Below, in pieces: positions 1 to 6,079 of a stretch of 13,283 nt of DNA. Below the pieces are notes generated by a model. That model did no database searches, was not told the origin of the DNA, and worked only from the letters and a program-made list of their open reading frames with translations. Made by a program: the position numbers and the translations under genes. The stretch's first letter is position 1; the number at the start of each line of letters is the position of its first letter. This DNA is from JAGOFO01 sp964522105 (GTDB lineage Bacteria; Myxococcota_A; UBA9042; DTJE01): the NCBI GenBank assembly GCA_964522105.1, contig CAZFVA010000049.1:1-13283 (forward strand), given 5' to 3'.

Positions 1-1208
1 TTTGTCCAGCCAATTTCAGTAGTTGTGTCGCCAAGTGTGAAGTACATGCCTGCAAGGCACACGGCCAGCATCGCGTAAAGACCGGCCGCCGCAGGGGCAC
101 GTCTGCTCTGGAAGAACAGGTCACTGACCCAGCCGGCCACGTTGCCGCCGATGACACCTGCGACGAACAGGATTCCGCCCCAGCCGCCCTGGATAAACGG
201 TGCCAGCGCGCAAAGTGCCCCGGAAACGATCAGCGCCGCTTTGCGTCTGCCTGAAAAACGTCGCGACAGAAAGAAGAAGACGGCCGCCACCGCAAACATG
301 ACCCCGATCAGCCAGGCTGCCGACCATGAGCCGTTGCGCAGAATGTGCTGTGATGGAAGTGCCCACACTTCCTGAGCGTAAATCGGGAACCAGTGCATGA
401 CGCCGTTGCGGATGACGCCGGTGCAGAACTCGATCAGGGCGACGGTCAGGATAATCGGGTTTGTAAGGACTTTCTTGACTACCGTGAACAGCTTGACGTC
501 GCCGGTTTCACCTGATGATGCGTCGCCGGTGTTGAAGTCCTGCATGCCTGCGGTCGAAGGCGAGTCGCGCAGCAGAATCAACTCGATCACGAACATCGTA
601 AACAGGATTGCGGACGGCACCAGGAAGACCCACCATGTCGCCTTTGATCCACCCGGTCCCCAGCCGGCCGTCATATCAAGAATCCAGCCGTTTACGGTGA
701 ACGCAAAGAAGATGCCGGATGAAATCATCGTGCCGAAAATGCCTGAAAATCCGCCACGTTCCCTGACATGGAACCACGCCGAATTCACCTTGACGATGGC
801 GACGGCGGCGAAGCTCTGGAAGTACATGTTGATGGCGTACATGACCGACATCGCGGTCACAAGATTGACGGCGATGCTGCCGGGATTGACGACCAGATTC
901 CATATGAACAGGCCCATGATCAGGTTCATGACGCCTGACCCTGCCGATGCCGCCAGGATTGCCTTTTTGCCGCCCATCTTGTCGGTCAGCGGCCCGTTAA
1001 ACAGGAACGCGATGGCGTAAACAAGCGTACCGACGCCGAATATGACGCCGAAGTCTTCCTTGGTCATCATGTCGCCAAGCGAGTTTTTGGCGACAGTCAG
1101 GTTGTAGCGGCCCATGTAAAGGAAGGCGTACGTCAGGCCCATCGGGAACCAGTTTAGAAAACGGCGGCGTCTGAACTCGGCTGAATGATTGATGATTACT
1201 TCAGACAA
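1..1208 (-). CDS. OPA-family (GlpT/UhpT-like) organophosphate:phosphate antiporter, partial
   Basis: Inner-membrane major facilitator transporter of the organophosphate:phosphate antiporter family, which exchanges phosphate esters such as glycerol-3-phosphate or hexose-phosphates for inorganic phosphate. 402 codons are visible and the 3' end runs off the left edge; family members are about 430-460 residues, so probably only the last helix region is missing. Seen: YMGRYNLTVA (res 31-40), whose Arg34 matches the first substrate-binding Arg of GlpT; the MFS loop motif NGPLTDKMGGKK (71-82); IRNGVMHWFPIYAQE (266-280), whose Arg267 matches the second binding Arg; and the second-half loop GWVSDLFFQSRR (359-370). 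Both phosphate-binding arginines are therefore kept. The start is TTG with GGAGG five bases upstream; no in-frame ATG exists before residue 23. The exact substrate cannot be read from sequence. The gene is separated from the rest of the minus-strand block by an assembly gap. Confidence 0.88.
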   Translation of the reverse strand, partial: MSEVIINHSAEFRRRRFLNWFPMGLTYAFLYMGRYNLTVAKNSLGDMMTKEDFGVIFGVGTLVYAIAFLFNGPLTDKMGGKKAILAASAGSGVMNLIMGLFIWNLVVNPGSIAVNLVTAMSVMYAINMYFQSFAAVAIVKVNSAWFHVRERGGFSGIFGTMISSGIFFAFTVNGWILDMTAGWGPGGSKATWWVFLVPSAILFTMFVIELILLRDSPSTAGMQDFNTGDASSGETGDVKLFTVVKKVLTNPIILTVALIEFCTGVIRNGVMHWFPIYAQEVWALPSQHILRNGSWSAAWLIGVMFAVAAVFFFLSRRFSGRRKAALIVSGALCALAPFIQGGWGGILFVAGVIGGNVAGWVSDLFFQSRRAPAAAGLYAMLAVCLAGMYFTLGDTTTEIGWT

Positions 1209-1213
1209 GATAA

Positions 1214-1218
1214 CCTCC
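1214..1218 (-). promoter_or_regulatory. Shine-Dalgarno site for the OPA transporter TTG start
   Basis: GGAGG on the minus strand lies five bases before TTG 1208-1206 and decides that non-ATG start. It touches the edge of the N gap, so anything further upstream (promoter, leader, overlap with the preceding gene) is hidden. Confidence 0.7.
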
Positions 1219-1318
1219 NNNNNNNNNNNNNNNNNNNNNNNNNNNNNNNNNNNNNNNNNNNNNNNNNNNNNNNNNNNNNNNNNNNNNNNNNNNNNNNNNN
1301 NNNNNNNNNNNNNNNNNN
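1219..1318. other. Assembly gap (100 N)
   Basis: Exactly 100 N, the conventional placeholder for a gap of unknown size. It separates the stop codon of the minus-strand membrane protein (TGA, 1321-1319, directly at the gap edge) from the ribosome-binding site of the OPA transporter. The two flanks share no visible overlap. Whether the transporter is co-transcribed with the block to its right cannot be decided here. Confidence 0.97.
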
Positions 1319-1927
1319 TCAGCGCTTCGAAGCAGGGGCAGGAATTGGCATGGTGGCCGGCTTCGGAGCCGGGGCCGTGCCGGTCGCAGGAACTGCAGGG
1401 TCGGCCGATTTTGTTGTCGGGTTCATTTCCTGCAGCAGGACCTTTCTGGAGTAGGGGTTGGGCTCGATCATCATGGCGTTTCTAAGAAGCTTTTTCGCGT
1501 CTTCTTCGCGACCTTCGGCCCGCAGACTTCGCGCCCTGTTAATCACATTCTGGATTGACTGGCCGCCCCGGTTCTGGTTCTGGTCAAAAGCGGCCTTGCC
1601 CCCGGCATTGCAACTGCCGTCTGCCGTTGAACCTTTCTGGTCGCCCGGCTGCGGTGCCATATCATGTCTTTTCCGCGCTGACGGCAACGGCATATCGGGA
1701 AGCCTGCGTCCGTTATACATACGGGAAGGACGTATCTTGCGCTGCATTGCGGGGGTGGCCACAGCTGCCTTTGCCTTGCCCGCAACCTCTGCCGTCACGC
1801 CAGTCGATGGTTTTGACTTGTCGATGCCTGTCGCGTCATTGCCGCCAGACACGATCACTACCGTAACGACAACGGCCGCTACTGCCACTAAAGAACCCAC
1901 AACTATTGCCACATTTGTCTTTTTCAA
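1319..1927 (-). CDS. Single-pass membrane-anchored protein with a TPR-like helical hairpin and Pro/Ala tail
   Basis: A 202-residue protein that I do not recognise. An N-terminal transmembrane anchor (about residues 7-27, very rich in Val and Ala) follows two lysines. A low-complexity basic linker comes next (about 35-125), then one helix-turn-helix resembling half to one TPR unit (about 125-168, with RARSLRAEGREEDAKKLL, then EPNP), and a Pro/Ala/Thr-rich C-terminal tail. The predicted topology is N-in with the body in the periplasm. The TTG start at 1927-1925 is chosen because TTGA overlaps the TGA stop of the upstream phosphoesterase gene by 4 bp, the usual sign of translational coupling, with AGAAAGG upstream. 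A longer reading back to 2020 lies wholly inside the upstream gene and lacks an N-terminal signal. The stop codon abuts an assembly gap but is present in sequence. Function unknown; it probably works with the phosphoesterase it is coupled to. Confidence 0.72.
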   Translation of the reverse strand: MKKTNVAIVVGSLVAVAAVVVTVVIVSGGNDATGIDKSKPSTGVTAEVAGKAKAAVATPAMQRKIRPSRMYNGRRLPDMPLPSARKRHDMAPQPGDQKGSTADGSCNAGGKAAFDQNQNRGGQSIQNVINRARSLRAEGREEDAKKLLRNAMMIEPNPYSRKVLLQEMNPTTKSADPAVPATGTAPAPKPATMPIPAPASKR

Positions 1928-3648
1928 GCGTACACCTTTCTGCGAATGAAAATTATCGCCACGAACGCCAGCAGCATGAACAACGCGCCGGAAAGGTTGC
2001 CGCTGCCTGCTGCCGCACAACCGCCACCATCAGGCTTCACGGGATTTATTGCTTCATCACCTGACGTGCCGTCAATGATGTTGCCGCGATCTTCACCCGA
2101 GCCGTTGTCAATTCTTCCCGGGTCGGCAACCAGGTTGTCCGTCTGGATTCCAGTGTCAAGCGGCGCGACCGTTTCCGACCCTGCGTCCTGCGCGGCATCT
2201 GATGCCACATCCAGGTCTACATCGGCCACAGCGTCTTCAACGGCGTCGGCGGTGAAGTCGGCAATGCTGACTTCTTCAATAATATCAAATGCTTCTTCGA
2301 CGCTTTCAGGTGCGTCTGGTTCAGGCACTATCGGGTCGTTATATTCGTCAGTGTCCGTGACTGAGTCGCACCCCGGGTCTGTCGGATAGTCTGCATATCC
2401 GTCCAGATCCTGGTCAATCCCGTCGCCGCATGCGTAAGCGGTAACGGAAAATGTAATCTTGTGCCCCGTCATCGGGCCGGGAAGGGCGCGGACTTCAACC
2501 TGATGGTTACCTGCCGCCATGCCACGGGTGTTCATGAATCCCTGAAACGTGTGATTGCCCTCGGACTTCATCTGAACCCAGGGGCCGCCGTCAAGACTGT
2601 ACTGGCAGCTCAGGAACGGATCGGTTGAAAAAGCCAGCGCGCGAATCGGTGCCTTTTCAATCCCGGTCGGGACGGTGTAAGCCCACGGATTTCCACCACC
2701 CTGATTGATGTCCGCCGGTGTCGTAACAATAACCCACGGCCATTCGCCCATTTTGAACGGTCTGACGTGCAGGTTGTCGTTGTCAACGGCTCCCAGAAGA
2801 ATGTAGTCGGCATCGTCCTTGCCAAATGACGCCACGTTTTCCTGAAGCGTTACCGGCATCCGTTCGTTGTCAGGCCAGAAGAGGTCGCGGTATTCGTGGG
2901 TGTGGCCGTAAAAATAAGATCTGACAAAAAAGTCCCCGAACATCTGCTGAACTTCGTCGCTTCCTTCTGACAGCTTGAAACCCAGGTCAGGTCTGACAAT
3001 CGGGTGATGGCCGAACACCAGGGTCATGTTCGCGTTTGCGTTGTCTTCAAGGGATCTAAGGATATAAACCAGTTCACTGACGTCCAGACCGGCGTTGTCG
3101 ATAGGGAACATGGCGCCGTCATTTGCCGCCGTATTGATGCCAAGAAAGTGGTAACTGCCCCATGGTTTCTGAATTACGACGGAGTGTTGAGTCCTGTTGA
3201 ATGTTCTGCCGGCCAGGGAATGTGAAAGGTAGTACGAAAGACCTTCGTCCCTGTACTGATCGTGGTTTCCCGTCAGATCAATGTAGTTGTCAGTCGTAAC
3301 GCCGGATGCGTCAATGATTTGCTGGTACTGGACCCATTCGTCATCCTGCTGTCCGGGGTAAACGGAAATCAGCGGTTCGCCGTTGCTGGCGTCCGTGATG
3401 TCACCCATGTTGAATATCATGTCGGGTTCGATAGCGTCTTTCGCTTCTGAAAGCAGCCACTGAAGGCGGGCCGGGCCGTCCGAATCCCGCGCTGTTATGT
3501 GGTCGTCGGACACTGCCAGAAACCACAGAACGCGTGAAGCATCATCCGAATAGACAGGCACAGCGGGAGCGGCGCCAGCGGTTGAAGGGACCGTCATCAA
3601 GACCGTGATCATTGCTGCAGGAATTAAAAGGCGCATACGCTTCATCAT
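1924..3648 (-). CDS. Secreted calcineurin-like metallophosphoesterase with MYXO-CTERM-like C-terminal anchor
   Basis: A 574-residue exported phosphoesterase. Signal peptide about 1-26 (basic start, hydrophobic core, then PSTAGA). The catalytic domain (about 38-300) carries every calcineurin-like metal-site motif in order: DDH (48-50, the DxH motif), GDITD (82-86), GNHD (127-130), GHHP (213-216) and GHTH (248-251), so an active dinuclear metal centre is expected. A beta-sandwich-like segment follows (about 303-405), a layout reminiscent of TMEM62-type phosphoesterases (weak call). Next is CGDGIDQDLDGYADYPTDPG (407-426), an Asp-rich motif common in myxobacterial surface proteins, then an acidic Asp/Glu/Ala linker (about 440-540). 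The end, GGGC (541-544) plus a hydrophobic helix and RRK, matches the MYXO-CTERM sorting-signal pattern. ATG 3648 is chosen because AGGAG precedes it by six bases and the signal peptide begins there; the ORF stays open 23 codons upstream. Substrate unknown. Confidence 0.87.
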   Translation of the reverse strand: MMKRMRLLIPAAMITVLMTVPSTAGAAPAVPVYSDDASRVLWFLAVSDDHITARDSDGPARLQWLLSEAKDAIEPDMIFNMGDITDASNGEPLISVYPGQQDDEWVQYQQIIDASGVTTDNYIDLTGNHDQYRDEGLSYYLSHSLAGRTFNRTQHSVVIQKPWGSYHFLGINTAANDGAMFPIDNAGLDVSELVYILRSLEDNANANMTLVFGHHPIVRPDLGFKLSEGSDEVQQMFGDFFVRSYFYGHTHEYRDLFWPDNERMPVTLQENVASFGKDDADYILLGAVDNDNLHVRPFKMGEWPWVIVTTPADINQGGGNPWAYTVPTGIEKAPIRALAFSTDPFLSCQYSLDGGPWVQMKSEGNHTFQGFMNTRGMAAGNHQVEVRALPGPMTGHKITFSVTAYACGDGIDQDLDGYADYPTDPGCDSVTDTDEYNDPIVPEPDAPESVEEAFDIIEEVSIADFTADAVEDAVADVDLDVASDAAQDAGSETVAPLDTGIQTDNLVADPGRIDNGSGEDRGNIIDGTSGDEAINPVKPDGGGCAAAGSGNLSGALFMLLAFVAIIFIRRKVYA

Positions 3649-3671
3649 CGGGAACTCCTGTTCAACCGCGC

Positions 3672-3707
3672 CTGACGTCCACGTCAGAATTGCGGGAAAT
3701 ATTATCA
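3672..3707 (-). promoter_or_regulatory. Candidate promoter and operator-like inverted repeat before the phosphoesterase gene
   Basis: The 92-bp spacer between the large lipoprotein gene and the phosphoesterase gene holds TGATAATAT on the minus strand (3707-3699), an extended -10-like element with no convincing -35. Just downstream is a perfect 7-bp inverted repeat with a 2-bp centre, CTGACGTCCACGTCAG (3672-3687). A transcript starting about 7 bases after the -10 would place the repeat at roughly +5 to +20, an operator-like position; it could also act as an RNA hairpin 23 bases before the ATG. The repeat is plain in the sequence; its role is inferred. Confidence 0.35.
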
Positions 3708-3740
3708 GAAAAGGCATTGAGGGGGGAGAGTCAGTTTTGT

Positions 3741-5492
3741 CTATTGCCAGGCGGTGAAAACGGCGCCGATCGCTGTCGGTGTAACGTCAGGTCCAGGCAG
3801 GATAATTTCGAATTTTCCATTGATATCCGTGACTGTTTCCCCGGCCTTTCTGACCGAGTACGAAAAACCGGCTTCTTTGAACGGCCAGGCGTCGAAAAAG
3901 TCGGAATCGGTCGGGAACAGGAACGTAATCAGTGTGTCAGGAAGAGGCTTGCCCAGGCTGGAAACGATCGTTCCCGAAAGTGCATGTCCGGTCTGAAGGC
4001 CGATCTGCAGGTTTTCAGTGCCATTGATAGTGACGATTGGCCAGGATGCCGGGGCCAGACCTGAACCGGTCGGCGGTTCGACGCGCATCGCGTATCTGCC
4101 CGGGTCAAGATACAGGCTGAATGCGCCATCGGCGTCTGTTTTGGCTTCATGCACGATGTCCGGATTGAAAGATGACGCGTGTTCTATGACTTCGTCCAGC
4201 ACCGTGGCCATTGTGATTCTGCCACCCGCAATCGGTTCCTGTGTGTCTGAATATACCAGTTTCCCTGTGATTTCAGGCCGTTGAGGTAATTCGATGGCGA
4301 AGATTCTGCCGCCCGTATTTGTAAGGTCCGTCGTTCTGTGTGCGATCGCAAACTGGGGTGCCCTGGTCGTCTGACTTTCCATGGAAGGGGGCGGCACGAC
4401 GGTGACCGAATATACTCCGGCAGGGACAATTACGGTGCTGAGGCTGTTGGCGTCAACGACAGTTCTGCTGTTGAAAATGCCTTCGCCGGCAGTCCCTTCC
4501 ATAAATATCAAAGAGCCGCCCATTGGAATTCGTGACAGAGCATCCCTGACGCCAAGGACCTGCAGCGTGATTGTCAGGATTTCAGGAATCGGATCTGTGT
4601 CAAATACCAGAAATCTGGTCTTCGGCAGCGATTGTTCAAGCTGTTCGAGGTCGTCCCATCGCATGGTTCTGCCAGGGAAAATCGGGCCGTCAGGTCCTGA
4701 TTTGAAATCCAGGACAACTTCGCCTGTTACCGGCGGGATACTCAGTGTGAAAATGCCGTTTGAATCGGATGTGGACGTGGACGCAAACCTGTTGCCAATC
4801 GTGGCCGTGACAAGGGCACCGGGGACCGGGATTTTTGTGTCGCCGGACGCGCGCCTGACAACTCCTGAGACTGTGAAATATGAATCAAGTTCTGGTAGTT
4901 CAAGGTCAAGTATCCCGGACATTCCAACGTTTACGGGCCATGACCCGGCCGGTATTGTCGTGTCGTCAGGCAGGAACGTCATTGTGTAATCTACACCGGG
5001 CAGGACGTCCATTTCCCAGATCGTTTCGTCGCGCGTCGTTTCGTCGCTGTTAATCTGCGTTCTGGCTTCGCTTCTTAAATGAAGCCCGGGAATTCTGCCC
5101 GGGGCCTCGGCGATCAGTTTTCCCGGTTCAATAGAATCCCGGTAATGGCCGCTTCTAAACAGGTAGCCCGAGATGGCTGCTGCCGGTGCGACCGTCAAAT
5201 CAATCCGGCCTTTAGATGTCACTTTAATGTCGTTGAAATGATCTGGCGCCGCCCCTGATTTACCGGCGGGAACTATGGCGAACGTCAACGCTGCATCAGC
5301 GGGCATTGTGTCCGCACATATCTTGAACTTTGTGCTGCAGATCTGGTCAGGGCTGCAGTCGGTGTCGGCAAGGCACGACACAGGCCAGGGCGGGCCAACG
5401 TAAATCGGGGCAGGGCCGCTGTCCCGGCAACTGCACAGAAAGACCAGCGCAATGAAAAGTGCGGCCAGACTTTGCTGCCACATCGGTTTCAT
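3741..5492 (-). CDS. Large surface lipoprotein with Cys-rich motif and repeated carboxypeptidase-regulatory-like beta domains
   Basis: A 583-residue predicted lipoprotein. Signal peptide 1-21 ends in lipobox LCSC with acyl-Cys22 (Cys20 is also present); Asp24 at +2 would favour inner-membrane retention if the E. coli rule holds, which is uncertain in this lineage. After it comes C40-LADTDC-SPDQIC-STKFKIC-59, a short Cys/Asp motif frequent in myxobacterial surface proteins. The body looks like a string of transthyretin/carboxypeptidase-regulatory-like beta-sandwiches, clearest at about 207-285 (starting VSGVV), 407-490 (ITGKLVY) and 505-580 (LSGTIVS), with a weaker one at 107-190 (ISGYLF). Each follows the pattern 'xSGxV...PxPGAxV...T/SDxNGxFxL'. 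Such domains usually bind partners or act as structural spacers; no catalytic domain is visible. ATG 5492 is chosen because ATGA overlaps the TGA of the upstream gene by 4 bp; GTG 5498 two codons earlier is the alternative. Confidence 0.75.
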   Translation of the reverse strand: MKPMWQQSLAALFIALVFLCSCRDSGPAPIYVGPPWPVSCLADTDCSPDQICSTKFKICADTMPADAALTFAIVPAGKSGAAPDHFNDIKVTSKGRIDLTVAPAAAISGYLFRSGHYRDSIEPGKLIAEAPGRIPGLHLRSEARTQINSDETTRDETIWEMDVLPGVDYTMTFLPDDTTIPAGSWPVNVGMSGILDLELPELDSYFTVSGVVRRASGDTKIPVPGALVTATIGNRFASTSTSDSNGIFTLSIPPVTGEVVLDFKSGPDGPIFPGRTMRWDDLEQLEQSLPKTRFLVFDTDPIPEILTITLQVLGVRDALSRIPMGGSLIFMEGTAGEGIFNSRTVVDANSLSTVIVPAGVYSVTVVPPPSMESQTTRAPQFAIAHRTTDLTNTGGRIFAIELPQRPEITGKLVYSDTQEPIAGGRITMATVLDEVIEHASSFNPDIVHEAKTDADGAFSLYLDPGRYAMRVEPPTGSGLAPASWPIVTINGTENLQIGLQTGHALSGTIVSSLGKPLPDTLITFLFPTDSDFFDAWPFKEAGFSYSVRKAGETVTDINGKFEIILPGPDVTPTAIGAVFTAWQ

Positions 5493-6079
5493 TGACACGC
5501 CACCTTCTGCCGGACTGTCCAGCTTACATAGATGTATGCTTCGGGGATGGTACGGCCTTCGCCCGCTACAAAAAGAACCGGCTCGTCGGATATGAACAGC
5601 TCAATCGTGTGGGCGGATCCCGGCGGCGAAAGCACGTCGTTGAAGGCGCAGGCGTTGAACAGGATCGTCTTCTGCGATTCGTACACAGGCGGCTGGGGCG
5701 TCGTGGATTCGGGATAGCCGACAAACCACTGGTAGTAAAGCTGGTCCAGCGCCGGATCGACGTTTGTTATGGCCGCTGCCACTGAAAACTCGGTGATTGT
5801 CGAAGTAAGATCGACGACTTCATCCGGTGAAGGCGTAATCAGCGTTCGATCAAGCGAGGGCGCCGTGATCGAGTCAGAACGTTCGTTGATATCTACCGGC
5901 ATGGCACAGCTTGAAAAAACGGTCAGGACCAGTGCCAGCGCGGTGCAGACGAAACCGGACGCCGGGGTGGACTGGACAAAGCCGGAGATTGGCGCGGCCT
6001 GTATAAAGCTCGACGCCGGCGCGGACCGCCCTGATGAAGGCAGCAAATCGTCACGGTAGATTTCCGTACGAACCTTCAA
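5489..6079 (-). CDS. Small predicted lipoprotein with an extended, repeat-containing N-terminus
   Basis: A 196-residue protein of unknown function. Its only hydrophobic stretch (about 43-57, with ALALVLTVF) ends in FSSC, a lipobox-like sequence with Phe rather than Leu/Val at -3, giving a possible acyl-Cys58. The n-region before it is about 42 residues, far longer than usual, and is partly made of three tandem 9-residue repeats that run into the hydrophobic core (see the repeat entry). No ATG, GTG or TTG lies in frame between codon 12 and the lipobox, so a conventional short signal peptide is not available without a rare start. The TTG start is chosen because TTGA overlaps the stop of the regulator gene by 4 bp, with AAGGA nine bases upstream. 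The mature part (59-196) is Ser/Thr/Pro-rich and then probably a small beta domain (about 105-190). It lies between the regulator and the large lipoprotein and overlaps both. Confidence 0.65.
   Translation of the reverse strand: MKVRTEIYRDDLLPSSGRSAPASSFIQAAPISGFVQSTPASGFVCTALALVLTVFSSCAMPVDINERSDSITAPSLDRTLITPSPDEVVDLTSTITEFSVAAAITNVDPALDQLYYQWFVGYPESTTPQPPVYESQKTILFNACAFNDVLSPPGSAHTIELFISDEPVLFVAGEGRTIPEAYIYVSWTVRQKVACQ
5939..6019 (-). repeat. Three degenerate 27-bp tandem repeats in the signal region of the small lipoprotein
   Basis: Units at 6019-5993, 5992-5966 and 5965-5939 encode PASSFIQAA, PISGFVQST and PASGFVCTA (residues 21-47). Units 1 and 3 match at 17 of 27 bases. The shared pattern is P-x-S-x-F-x-x-x-x. 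The array lies in frame between the TTG start and the hydrophobic core of the signal peptide, so its copy number sets the n-region length. Confidence 0.6.

Noticed and set aside
397..1020. Plus-strand reading frame of 207 codons
   Set aside because: It is antisense to the OPA transporter, whose minus-strand translation has clear family motifs throughout; the plus-strand product has no recognisable signal or domain.
1185..1485. Plus-strand frames crossing the first N gap
   Set aside because: They depend on translating N as open and overlap genes supported on the other strand.
1928..2020. Upstream extension of the 202-residue membrane protein
   Set aside because: It would overlap the phosphoesterase gene by about 90 bp and bury the transmembrane anchor behind a non-signal stretch; the 4-bp overlap start with a Shine-Dalgarno fits better.
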